Assembly (NCBI GenBank): GCA_017417055.1
Contig: JAFPZX010000190.1
Span: forward strand, 1-38,388
Source: Anaerolineaceae bacterium
GTDB taxonomy: Bacteria > Chloroflexota > Anaerolineae > Anaerolineales > Anaerolineaceae
DNA length: 38,388 nucleotides
Direction of reading: 5' to 3'
Translations under genes and position numbers: made by a program
In this document: positions 16,739 to 24,379 of the stretch, piece by piece
Position numbering within the stretch: the stretch's first letter is position 1
Layout: each line of letters starts with the position of its first letter
The notes under the pieces: generated by a model
Databases searched by the model: none
What the model was told of the DNA's origin: nothing
The model's input: only the letters and a program-made list of their open reading frames with translations

Positions 16739-18484
16739 ATGAAGACGGTTCTGTCTTACCTGAAACATTACCGTAAAGAAGCAATCCTCGGGCCGTTGTT
16801 CAAGCTGCTCGAGGCTTCTTTTGAATTGCTGATCCCGCTGGTGGTGGCCAACATCATTGATGTCGGCATTGCCCGCGGTGATGAGTCTGTCATCATCCGG
16901 GATGCGATCCTGATGGCTGTATTGGGGCTGGTCGGGATGCTTTTTTCCATCACTGCCCAATATTTTTCTGCCAAAGCTGCTGTCGGATTGGCTGCCACAC
17001 TGCGGCATGAACTTTTTGATCACATCCAATCACTTTCCTACAGCAAAGCGCAGTCGATTGGGACTTCCACGCTGCTCACCCGCATTACCAGCGATATCAA
17101 CCAGGTTCAGACGGGTTTGAACTTGGCACTGCGTCTGCTGCTCCGCTCCCCGTTTATTGTTTTCGGCGCCATGATCATGGCATTTACCGTGAATGTGCGT
17201 GCGGCAATGATCTTTGTTGTCACCATTCCGCTGCTTGCGCTGGTGATTTTCGGAATCATGAAAATTACCACGCCGCTGTATAAAAAAGTGCAGTCCCGGC
17301 TGGATGGGCTGCTCGGAATGACCCGGCAGAACCTGACTGGCGTGCGTGTGATCCGTGCCTTCAACAATGAGGGAAAAGAACTTGCTGATTTTGAATCCGG
17401 GAACGAGGCACTCACGAAAATGCAGCAGCACGTGGGACGCATCTCTGCTCTGATGAACCCGCTGACCTATGTCATCATCAACGGGGCGACTGCAGTGCTG
17501 ATCTATTACGGAGCGCTGCGGGTGAATGTCGGTGAACTGACGCAGGGACAGGTGGTGGCTCTGGTCAATTATATGTCCCAAATTTTGGTGGAGCTGATCA
17601 AATTCGCTAACCTGATCGTCACCATTTCCAAATCCATGGCCTCTGCTGAGCGCATTCAGGATGTGCTGCAAATTGAAGCCGGGATGCATATAACAGACGA
17701 CAAAGGAAAGACGGGAAACAACTGTATTGAATTTGAGCATGTGTCTCTGACATATCCGAATGCTGGGGCGGAGTCACTCACGGATATTCATTTCCGAGTG
17801 GGGCATGGGCAGACATTAGGCATTATTGGCGGGACCGGTTCCGGAAAAAGCTCTGTTGTGAACCTGATTCCCCGCTTTTTTGACGCGACTAAAGGAACAG
17901 TTCGCGTAGATGGGCGTGACGTCCAAAGTTACGATCCGGAGGATTTGCGCGGAAAGATCGGACTGGTTCCGCAAAAAGCAGTTCTTTTCAAGGGTACGAT
18001 CCGGTCAAATTTGCGGATGTCCGATCCGGATGCCTCTGATGAGGGAATGTGGGAAGCGCTCCGCATTGCCCAGGCGGAAGACTTTGTCCGCGGGAAAAAG
18101 GGTGAGCTGGACGCGGAAGTTGCCCAGGAAGGACGCAATTTTTCCGGCGGGCAGCGCCAGCGGCTGACGATCGCCCGTGCTTTGGTCCGCAGACCTGAAA
18201 TCCTGATCCTGGATGACAGTGCCAGCGCGCTGGATTATATGACCGATGCCAATCTTCGCCGGACGATCCGTCAGGCTGATCCGGAGATGACGGTTGTTAT
18301 CGTCTCCCAGCGGACCTCATCTGTGCGTTTTTGCGACCAGATCCTTGTACTGGATGACGGACATGCGGTCGGTCTTGGGAAACATGATGATTTGCTGGTA
18401 AGCTGCCCGGTTTACAGGGAGATCTATGAGTCTCAGTTCAGGAAGGAATCCGACGGAAAGGAGGCCGGCAGCAATGAAGAATAA
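16739..18484 (+). CDS. Heterodimeric ABC exporter subunit, degenerate ATP site (TM287-like)
   Basis: A 581-residue half-transporter: six transmembrane helices (about residues 15-310) followed by a nucleotide-binding domain. Walker A is G-G-T-G-S-G-K-S-S and the signature F-S-G-G-Q-R-Q-R is canonical. Walker B continues L-D-D-S-A-S-A-L-D, so the catalytic Glu is Asp, and the switch His is Gln in V-I-V-S-Q-R. This combination is the known degenerate site of heterodimeric exporters such as TM287/288 and BmrCD, where hydrolysis occurs at the partner's site. It overlaps the partner gene by 11 nt. The substrate is unknown; drugs or lipids are common for the family. The start has only a weak GGAAAA site. 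Confidence 0.92.
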   Translation: MKTVLSYLKHYRKEAILGPLFKLLEASFELLIPLVVANIIDVGIARGDESVIIRDAILMAVLGLVGMLFSITAQYFSAKAAVGLAATLRHELFDHIQSLSYSKAQSIGTSTLLTRITSDINQVQTGLNLALRLLLRSPFIVFGAMIMAFTVNVRAAMIFVVTIPLLALVIFGIMKITTPLYKKVQSRLDGLLGMTRQNLTGVRVIRAFNNEGKELADFESGNEALTKMQQHVGRISALMNPLTYVIINGATAVLIYYGALRVNVGELTQGQVVALVNYMSQILVELIKFANLIVTISKSMASAERIQDVLQIEAGMHITDDKGKTGNNCIEFEHVSLTYPNAGAESLTDIHFRVGHGQTLGIIGGTGSGKSSVVNLIPRFFDATKGTVRVDGRDVQSYDPEDLRGKIGLVPQKAVLFKGTIRSNLRMSDPDASDEGMWEALRIAQAEDFVRGKKGELDAEVAQEGRNFSGGQRQRLTIARALVRRPEILILDDSASALDYMTDANLRRTIRQADPEMTVVIVSQRTSSVRFCDQILVLDDGHAVGLGKHDDLLVSCPVYREIYESQFRKESDGKEAGSNEE

Positions 18485-20219
18485 AGCCAATCCCGGTACT
18501 TTTCGGAAGGTGTTGAAACGGGTACGGAGTCACTGGCTGCTGCTGTTGATTTCCATTCTCTGCGCCGCTGCGAATGTTTTCCTGACGCTTTACATTCCCG
18601 TGGTCAACGGTCGCGCGATTGACCGGATCATTGGGGAAGGGCAGGTAGATCTGACGGCTGTTTGGGAGACGCTGAAAATCGTCTGCGTCAGCGCGGGACT
18701 TGCGGCTGCTGCGCAATGGGTGATGAACATCTGCAGCAACCGTATGACCTTCGAGATCGTCCGCGATGTACGGAATGACGCCATGCGGAAAATCGAGATC
18801 CTGCCGCTCAGTTATCTGGATTCCCATCCGCATGGGGATATTGTCAGCCGGGTGATCGCGGATGTCGACCAGTTTGCTGACGGGCTGCTGATGGGGTTCA
18901 CCCAGCTTTTCAGCGGGATCCTGACGATTCTTGGCACGTTGGGCGTGATGTTTTCTGTAAACTGGAAAATCGCCCTGCTGGTGGTTGGCATTACACCGCT
19001 TTCGCTGTTTGTGGCGTCATTTATCGCCAAACATACCTTTGATATGTTCAAAAACCAGTCCGAAACCCGCGGGGAGCAGACTGCTTTTATGGAAGAGATG
19101 ATTGGGAACAGTGAGGTTGTCCGGGCTTTTTCCTGTGAAAAGCGGTCACTGGAGCAATTCGATGAGATCAATGAGCGGGTGAAAAAATATTCACTGCGGG
19201 CGACTTTTTATTCTTCTCTCACCAATCCCGGCACGCGTTTTGTCAACAACCTGGTGTACGCGGCTGTGGCTTTGGCGGGGGCAATTTCAGCTTTGCGCGG
19301 ACGGCTGAGCGTTGGTCAGCTGACGGCGTTTTTGAGTTATGCCAATCAGTACACAAAGCCGTTCAATGAAATTTCCGGTGTGATCACTGAGTTTCAGAAT
19401 GCGCTTGCCTGTGCCGGGCGCATCTTTGAACTCATCGAAGCAGAGCCGCAGACACCGGAGCCGGAAAACGCGGTTGATCTGGGCGTTGTGAACGGGGCTG
19501 TTGCGGTTGATCATGTCCGCTTTTCCTATGTGCCCGATCAGAAGCTGATCGAGAATTTTTCCATTGATGTTAAGCCCGGACAGCGGATCGCGATTGTCGG
19601 ACCCACCGGCTGCGGAAAGACGACCATCATCAATTTACTCATGCGTTTTTATGATGTGAACGCGGGTTCGATTCGTGTGATGGGACATGACATCCGAGAA
19701 GTCACCCGATATAGTCTGCGGGAAAATTACGGGATGGTGCTGCAGGAGACCTGGCTGAAGAACGGCACGATTCGGGAAAATCTCTGCATGGGTGAACCGG
19801 ATGCGAGTGAAGAGGATATGATCAACGCAGCCAAAGCTGCGCATGCGCATAGTTTTATCAGACGGCTGCCGCAAGGATATGATACGCTCATCACGGAAAG
19901 CGGCGGCGGACTTTCCCAGGGACAAAAACAGCTGCTGTGTATCGCCCGGGTGATGCTCTGCCTGCCGCCAATGCTGATTCTGGACGAGGCGACGTCTTCT
20001 ATTGATACCCGTACCGAGATCCTGATTCAGAATGCTTTTGCCCGCATGATGGAAGGAAGAACTTCTTTTATCGTCGCGCACCGGCTTTCTACGATCCGCT
20101 CCGCGGACGTTATTCTGGTGATGCGGGACGGTCATATCGTGGAGCAGGGCAGCCATGAGGAGCTGCTGGCGAAAAACGGTTTTTACGCGGAAATTTATAA
20201 CGCGCAGTTTACAGAATAG
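18474..20219 (+). CDS. Heterodimeric ABC exporter subunit, catalytic ATP site (TM288-like)
   Basis: A 581-residue partner of the preceding subunit, with six transmembrane helices and one nucleotide-binding domain. Walker A is G-P-T-G-C-G-K-T-T. The signature is altered to L-S-Q-G-Q-K-Q. Walker B has the catalytic Glu in L-I-L-D-E-A-T-S-S-I-D, and the switch histidine is present in I-V-A-H-R-L-S. Thus the competent site combines this protein's Walker motifs with the canonical signature of the partner, as in TM287/288. I chose ATG 18474 because AAAGGAGG lies 9 nt upstream; an in-frame ATG at 18426 lies deep in the upstream gene. The 11-nt overlap indicates translational coupling and equal expression. 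Confidence 0.93.
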   Translation: MKNKANPGTFRKVLKRVRSHWLLLLISILCAAANVFLTLYIPVVNGRAIDRIIGEGQVDLTAVWETLKIVCVSAGLAAAAQWVMNICSNRMTFEIVRDVRNDAMRKIEILPLSYLDSHPHGDIVSRVIADVDQFADGLLMGFTQLFSGILTILGTLGVMFSVNWKIALLVVGITPLSLFVASFIAKHTFDMFKNQSETRGEQTAFMEEMIGNSEVVRAFSCEKRSLEQFDEINERVKKYSLRATFYSSLTNPGTRFVNNLVYAAVALAGAISALRGRLSVGQLTAFLSYANQYTKPFNEISGVITEFQNALACAGRIFELIEAEPQTPEPENAVDLGVVNGAVAVDHVRFSYVPDQKLIENFSIDVKPGQRIAIVGPTGCGKTTIINLLMRFYDVNAGSIRVMGHDIREVTRYSLRENYGMVLQETWLKNGTIRENLCMGEPDASEEDMINAAKAAHAHSFIRRLPQGYDTLITESGGGLSQGQKQLLCIARVMLCLPPMLILDEATSSIDTRTEILIQNAFARMMEGRTSFIVAHRLSTIRSADVILVMRDGHIVEQGSHEELLAKNGFYAEIYNAQFTE

Positions 20220-20233
20220 AAAGTGTATTGTAA

Positions 20234-20268
20234 CCGGAAACTGCCCCTTTATGGAACAGTTCCCGGTA
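20234..20268. repeat. Family A-like hairpin after the ABC exporter
   Basis: ACCGGAAACTG (20234-20244) and CAGTTCCCGGT (20258-20268) pair with one mismatch. It may end the exporter transcript, but there is no T-tract. Confidence 0.5.
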
Positions 20269-20334
20269 ATTCGGTCAAGGTGTGAACTGCTACTTCCAAT
20301 ATCTGTTGGCTGCTAAGCTAAGTTAATAAAGAAC

Positions 20335-20363
20335 TTGATTTTTGCCATTAAATCGGTTATACT
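20335..20363 (+). promoter_or_regulatory. Sigma-70 type promoter upstream of the Abi_2 fragment
   Basis: TTGATT (20335-20340), 17-bp spacer and TATACT (20358-20363). Transcription would run through the hairpin at 20378-20418. Confidence 0.55.
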
Positions 20364-20377
20364 ATTACGTAACAGGA

Positions 20378-20418
20378 CTCCCCACACCTCTCACGTAAGT
20401 GATGTGTCCCATGGGGAG
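20378..20418. repeat. Leader hairpin related to family B
   Basis: CTCCCCA (20378-20384) pairs with TGGGGAG (20412-20418). The interior CACACC...CAC/GTG...GTGTG also pairs. It lies in the 5' leader between the promoter at 20335 and the start codon at 20443. Confidence 0.5.
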
Positions 20419-20442
20419 ACATTATTTTTCAAGAGAGAATCC

Positions 20443-20697
20443 ATGACTACCAAGCCATTTACAACACCCGCGCAGCAAGTTGCTTTAATCAAAGAAAAAG
20501 GTTTTGTTGTTGATGATGCTCAAAAGTGTGAAAAATTTTTTGAAAGAAATAACTATTACCGAGTTTCAGCATTTCTTCTCCCCTTTCGAAGAAGTAACGG
20601 AACTTATATAGCCAACTCTTCATTTCAAAAAGTTCTGAGCATTGATACTTTCGACAGTAAAATCCGCAATTTGCTCACAAGAGCAATTGAACAATAA
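20443..20697 (+). pseudogene. Truncated Abi_2 (AbiD/AbiF-type) abortive infection protein
   Basis: An 84-residue product matching only the N-terminus of Abi_2 proteins: the K-P-F-T-T-P-A-Q-Q-V-A-L-I opening, the F-F-E-R-N-N-Y-Y-R-V-S-A-F segment, and F-D-S-K-I-R-N-L-L-T-R-A-I-E. Full-length family members are about 300 residues and continue directly after this I-E with further conserved helices. Here the frame stops and the metF leader region begins within 10 nt, so the rest is lost. Family members act in phage exclusion in lactococci. The remnant keeps a promoter and a start codon with AGAGAGA upstream but is unlikely to work. The earlier in-frame start at 20335 lies in the promoter. Confidence 0.75.
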
Positions 20698-20728
20698 GAA
20701 CACAGCAGAGAAAACAAGGATGTGCCCA

Positions 20729-20806
20729 ATGAAAATCAGTGGGAAGGGGACTGTCCCTTTATGGGACTGTCCCCATGAGCTTCGCAGAAAGCAAGGATGT
20801 GACTAA
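20729..20806 (+). CDS. 25-codon leader ORF upstream of metF, created by the duplication
   Basis: The duplicated start codon (20729) with its own AAGGA site opens a frame that begins M-K-I-S, like MetF itself. It then crosses the palindrome (G-T-V-P-L-W-D-C-P-H) and ends at a TAA whose last A is the first base of the metF ATG (TAATG, 20804-20808). This arrangement is that of a translationally coupled leader peptide. Whether it is translated is unknown, but the start signals are as good as those of metF. Confidence 0.5.
   Translation: MKISGKGTVPLWDCPHELRRKQGCD
20746..20774. repeat. Family A palindrome inside the metF leader
   Basis: GGGGACTGTCCC (20746-20757) and GGGACTGTCCCC (20763-20774) form two tandem GGGAC-n-GTCCC units. 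They pair with each other over 12 bp except for the central T-T pair. Confidence 0.75.
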
Positions 20807-21669
20807 TGAAGATCAGTGAAATTTTAAAACATGGGAAACCGACCATCTCTTTTGAAGTTTATCCGCCGAAAACGGAGGAATTATTCCCAAAACATCGGGA
20901 AGCGACGATGAAGATTTCGAGCCTGAAGCCCGATTTTATGTCTGTCACTTATGGAGCCAATGGCGGTACGCGGAAGTTCACCTTCCATATGGCTTCTGAT
21001 ATACAAAATAATTACGGTGTAACCGCAATGCCTCACATCACCTGTGTGACGACCGACCGGGAGGGTATCCATGAACGGCTGGATGATTTGAAAGCCAGAG
21101 GTATCGAAAATGTGATGGCACTGCGCGGGGATATCCCGGAAGGCTATGATTTTCCGCTTAAAAACGGCTATCATCACGCGAATGAGCTGATGGAGGATAT
21201 CCGGTCATACGGCGATTTTTGTGTCGGCGGGGCCTGCTATCCGGAAGGCCATCCGGAATCCCCTTCTAAACAGGCGGATATGGAAAATCTCAAGCGCAAG
21301 CAGGACGCTGGCTGTGCGTTTTTGACGACACAGATGTTTTTTGACAACAGCATCCTGTATAGTTTTCTCTACCGCATCCGGGAAATCGGTATCACGATCC
21401 CGGTGCTGGCGGGGATCATGCCTATCACGCAGAAAAAACAAATCGAAACAGCTGTCAAGCTTTCCGGTACGGTCTTCCCGGCACGTTTTCTTTCCATTGC
21501 GGACAAGTTCGGCGACAATCCGAAAGCGATGAAGCAGGCCGGAATCGCTTACGCGACGGAACAGATCATTGATCTGGTGGCGAACGGCGTGAAGGGGATC
21601 CATGTGTATTCCATGAACAAGCCGGACGTGGCCGCGAAGATTATGGAAAACCTTTCGGAAATACTTTGA
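20806..21669 (+). CDS. metF: 5,10-Methylenetetrahydrofolate reductase
   Basis: A 287-residue FAD-dependent TIM-barrel enzyme that reduces methylene-THF to methyl-THF, the methyl donor for methionine synthase. The family's opening F-E-V-Y-P-P-K-T-E (catalytic Glu region) is at about residue 17. V-T-Y-G-A-N-G-G-T-R, H-I-T-C-V, M-A-L-R-G-D-I-P and the A-C-Y-P-E-G-H-P segment follow. The C-terminal Q-M-F-F-D and P-V-L-A-G-I-M-P motifs are intact. The size is that of bacterial MetF without a regulatory domain. The next gene encodes the methionine synthase activation protein, 4 nt downstream, so both serve methionine synthesis or one-carbon flow. Initiation may be coupled to the leader ORF that ends on its ATG. 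Confidence 0.96.
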   Translation: MKISEILKHGKPTISFEVYPPKTEELFPKHREATMKISSLKPDFMSVTYGANGGTRKFTFHMASDIQNNYGVTAMPHITCVTTDREGIHERLDDLKARGIENVMALRGDIPEGYDFPLKNGYHHANELMEDIRSYGDFCVGGACYPEGHPESPSKQADMENLKRKQDAGCAFLTTQMFFDNSILYSFLYRIREIGITIPVLAGIMPITQKKQIETAVKLSGTVFPARFLSIADKFGDNPKAMKQAGIAYATEQIIDLVANGVKGIHVYSMNKPDVAAKIMENLSEIL

Positions 21670-21673
21670 TATA

Positions 21674-22330
21674 GTGTGCAGTGTGAAGAGTGAAGATAAT
21701 ATTCGGGAAGCGGCACGTTATCTTGGATATCACGGAACACAGCCGGACGAGACCGTTGCGGCAATGATTGATGAATGCATCGCAGAAGTGGAAGCTGCCG
21801 CGGTGCCGAAGTCGATTCATGAACGTTTCCCGCTTTTTTTCATCGGGAATGATGGGTTTCAGGTTGCCTCACTGCACCTCAAGAGCCGGTCTTTGCAGCG
21901 GAACCTGGCGGGCTGTGAGGAGGTGTTTCTTTTTGCCGCCACGCTCGGGATCGCGGTGGACACGCTCATCAGACGGACCGCACTGATGGACAGCGCCAAA
22001 GGTGCTGTGATGCAGGCAGCCGCTGCCGCTGTGATTGAGGCCTTTTGTGACGGGGAAAATGAGCAGCTGCGGAGGGATGCAGCGGCGGAAGGGCTCTTCT
22101 TGCGTCCGCGTTTCAGTCCGGGCTATGGGGATCTTTCGCTGGACTGCCAGCGGGATTTCCTTAATCTGCTCAAGGCACAGAAAAATATCGGACTCACGGT
22201 TACGGATTCCGGGCTGATGGTGCCGATCAAATCCGTCACCGCCATTATCGGCATCAGCCGAGAAAACAGCGCTTGTCATCTTCAGGGCTGCGAAATTTGT
22301 CCGAAAACGGATTGCTCGTTTCGGCGATAA
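21674..22330 (+). CDS. Stand-alone methionine synthase activation-domain protein
   Basis: A 218-residue protein equivalent to the C-terminal reactivation domain of MetH, which binds S-adenosylmethionine and a reductase to remethylate inactive cob(II)alamin. The signature R-F-S-P-G-Y-G-D (the R-x-x-P-G-Y loop binding SAM) lies in the middle. P-I-K-S-V-T-A-I-I-G near the C-terminus is the second family motif. The C-terminus carries a C-x-x-C-x(4)-C pattern (C-E-I-C-P-K-T-D-C). The methionine synthase in this window lacks this domain, so the two would act together. The start is uncertain: GTG 21674 has no clear Shine-Dalgarno site and lies in a GTGAAGAGTGAAG short-repeat sequence. Translation may be coupled to metF. 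Confidence 0.88.
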   Translation: MCSVKSEDNIREAARYLGYHGTQPDETVAAMIDECIAEVEAAAVPKSIHERFPLFFIGNDGFQVASLHLKSRSLQRNLAGCEEVFLFAATLGIAVDTLIRRTALMDSAKGAVMQAAAAAVIEAFCDGENEQLRRDAAAEGLFLRPRFSPGYGDLSLDCQRDFLNLLKAQKNIGLTVTDSGLMVPIKSVTAIIGISRENSACHLQGCEICPKTDCSFRR

Positions 22331-22382
22331 TTGAAAAATGCCGATATGAGGAGTTAAATAAAAATTCCAATAAATTCCGTGG

Positions 22383-22558
22383 GCTGTATATCGCTGTCGT
22401 TACTATTCACGCGTCAGTCAGCGGGGGCGGACCTTCAGGTCCGTCCCCATCATCTTGCCGATGGACGATCCTGTTGTTTTGCTCATCCCAGCACAAGACG
22501 ACGGGGACGAACCTAAAGGTTCGACCCCTTATCCCGTGAACAGTAACTCGCTGTCAGC
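22383..22558. repeat. Large composite inverted repeat (about 175 nt)
   Basis: Outer arms with GTTACTATTCACG on the left and CGTGAACAGTAAC on the right enclose two family A-like hairpins: GGGGCGGACCT/AGGTCCGTCCCC (22424-22448) and GGGGACGAACCT/AGGTTCGACCCC (22503-22528). The 482-nt gene-free stretch 22331-22812 consists mainly of this element, the family B copy and a promoter-like site. Confidence 0.6.
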
Positions 22559-22585
22559 TTAAATAATAAATATTTGACATAAATC

Positions 22586-22615
22586 TTAAACTAATTTTGG
22601 CTTTTCCTTTATAAT
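22586..22615 (+). promoter_or_regulatory. Possible promoter of the acyltransferase operon
   Basis: A perfect TATAAT (22610-22615) with TTAAAC 18 bp upstream. A TTGACA (22574-22579) is also present but is 30 bp away, too far for the same promoter. Confidence 0.4.
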
Positions 22616-22632
22616 TATTCATAATTTGTAAC

Positions 22633-22725
22633 TGTTCAGAACCCGATAGCACAACACAGAGGACTATCACCGGTGTCGGTTTCGCGGCAGCAGGTTAATT
22701 GTCCCCGTGTGCTTCGTTTTGAACA
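22633..22725. repeat. Family B palindromic element, degenerate copy with outer arms
   Basis: Outer TGTTCAGAAC/GTTTTGAACA arms enclose AGCACA ... GTCCCCGTGTGCT with a GGTGTCGGTTTCGCGGC centre. A partial second right end (GTTCCCATGTGCTTCGTACTGAAC) follows just before the acyltransferase gene. Confidence 0.6.
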
Positions 22726-22812
22726 GATACCATAATTTTTGAAAAACATGAGCGATGCAATTAAATTGTTCCCATGTGCTTCGTACTGAACAATTACAAT
22801 TTGGATACTTAT

Positions 22813-24366
22813 ATGAATTTTACGAGTTTTGAATTTCTGTTTTTATTTTTTCCTGTGACAATTGTCATTAATTATTTGCTTCCACCGGTTGTCAGAAATT
22901 ATTGGATTCTGGCGGCAAGCTTATTCTTTTATTCGTGGGGTGCTCCTGAATATTTACTGCTTTTTATTTTATCTATTGTAATCAATTTCAGTTTTGGCCT
23001 GCTCATTGAAAAAGTAAATGAGGCTGCAGAAAAAAACAACTATCTGCCGGGAGAGCAATTTTTCGAAAATACCCGCACTTCGAAATTACCTTTTCTCAAA
23101 GGTGTAATCGCATGGCTGAAAAATAAATTTATTGGACTATGTAAAAATTATTTTTTGATCCGCAAAATTATCTTTGTCATTGCGATTTTCTGTAACGTCA
23201 TTCCTCTTTTTCTTACGAAATATTTGAACGTAATAACAGAGTTAGCTGTTAAATGTTTTCCGGAATGGCAATTCGCAAGTCAACAAGCAAATATTATTGC
23301 ACCGCTTGCGATTTCATTTATCACTTTTCAGACAATTGCTTATTTGACAGATATTTATCGTGGTGAAAATGCGGAAAAAAACATCTGTAATTTTGCTCTG
23401 TTTATCACCTTTTTCCCACAGCTTATACAGGGGCCGATTTTACGATACAGAGATTTTCGAACTCAGCTTACAAACAGAATCACGTCATCCGACCAATTTG
23501 TCAAAGGAATCCTTCGATTTTTGACAGGATTTAACAAAAAAATGCTTGTAGCTGACGTTCTTTCTGAGTTGACCGCAACAACTTTTCAGGCGGAATCATT
23601 AAGCGTTGGTATGGCCTGGATCGGTATTATTGCTTATGTGCTGCAGATTTATTTTGACTTTTCCGGATATTCTGACATGGCCGTGGGGTTGGGAAGAATG
23701 TTTGGCTTTGAATTTGTCGAAAATTTCGACTATCCCTATTGTTCAGAGACTGTCTCTGAGTTTTGGCGACGCTGGCACATTACGCTTGGAACCTGGTTTC
23801 GGGACTATGTTTATTTTCCTTTAGGCGGTTCAAGAGTAAAAAAGCTGCGGGTTATATTCAATTTGATGGTTGTCTGGCTGCTGACAGGCGTTTGGCATGG
23901 GCCCACCATTAATTTTATTTTATGGGGCTTGTGGAACGGAATCTTGATTGTTATTGAAAAACTTGCGGATATACCAAAGCGTCTTCACGAAAAACCGGTT
24001 TTGCAGCGGCTGTATCGGATTTTGACGGTAATTTTTATCATCTTTGGTTTTGTATTTTTCCGCTTACCGGATCTTGCTCAAATCACCAATTATTTTCGAA
24101 ATTTATTTGGTTTGAACGGGAATCTGTTTATCGACAATGCAGTGATATTCAATTCAAGAGAATATATCGTACCGCTCATTGTCGGAATTATCGGTTTATT
24201 TCCAATTATCAGAAAACTGGAAAAAATTATCTCTTGCCGTTGCGGTAAAATTTCAGCATCTATGATCAGATTGGTATGGTTTTTGATCCTGCTGGTACTT
24301 GCAATTTTTTCAGTTTCTTCTATGGCGATGAGTTCCAATAATCCGTTCATGTATATGGTTTTTTAA
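22813..24366 (+). CDS. MBOAT O-acyltransferase (AlgI/DltB-like)
   Basis: A 517-residue multi-pass membrane O-acyltransferase, probably moving acetyl groups across the membrane to an extracellular polysaccharide acetylating partner. The AlgI-type N-terminus (M-N-F-T-S-F-E-F-L-F-L-F-F-P) fixes the start at 22813; upstream codons are in the repeat region. The F-W-R-R-W-H-I-T-L-G-T-W-F-R-D-Y-V-Y-F-P-L-G-G segment and the catalytic histidine H362 in G-V-W-H-G-P-T are typical. The C-terminal hydrophobic segments are intact. It is followed after 13 nt by a DHHW/SGNH acetyltransferase, as in alginate (AlgI with AlgJ/AlgX) and other O-acetylation systems. It is AT-rich, unlike the flanking metF region, so it may have been acquired. 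Confidence 0.92.
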   Translation: MNFTSFEFLFLFFPVTIVINYLLPPVVRNYWILAASLFFYSWGAPEYLLLFILSIVINFSFGLLIEKVNEAAEKNNYLPGEQFFENTRTSKLPFLKGVIAWLKNKFIGLCKNYFLIRKIIFVIAIFCNVIPLFLTKYLNVITELAVKCFPEWQFASQQANIIAPLAISFITFQTIAYLTDIYRGENAEKNICNFALFITFFPQLIQGPILRYRDFRTQLTNRITSSDQFVKGILRFLTGFNKKMLVADVLSELTATTFQAESLSVGMAWIGIIAYVLQIYFDFSGYSDMAVGLGRMFGFEFVENFDYPYCSETVSEFWRRWHITLGTWFRDYVYFPLGGSRVKKLRVIFNLMVVWLLTGVWHGPTINFILWGLWNGILIVIEKLADIPKRLHEKPVLQRLYRILTVIFIIFGFVFFRLPDLAQITNYFRNLFGLNGNLFIDNAVIFNSREYIVPLIVGIIGLFPIIRKLEKIISCRCGKISASMIRLVWFLILLVLAIFSVSSMAMSSNNPFMYMVF

Positions 24367-24379
24367 AAAAGGATATTTT

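Larger units (their letters stand above)
20705..20820 (+). repeat. Duplicated metF initiation region flanking a palindrome
   Basis: The stretch 20705-20742 (GCAG..AACAAGGATGTG..CAATGAAAATCAGTG in parts) is repeated at 20784-20820 with a few changes. The second copy is the real ribosome-binding and start region of metF. A family A palindrome lies between the copies. Confidence 0.8.

Noticed and set aside
22273-22539. Small open frame after the methionine synthase activation gene
   Set aside because: It overlaps that gene in another frame and then runs through the composite palindrome; there is no ribosome-binding site.
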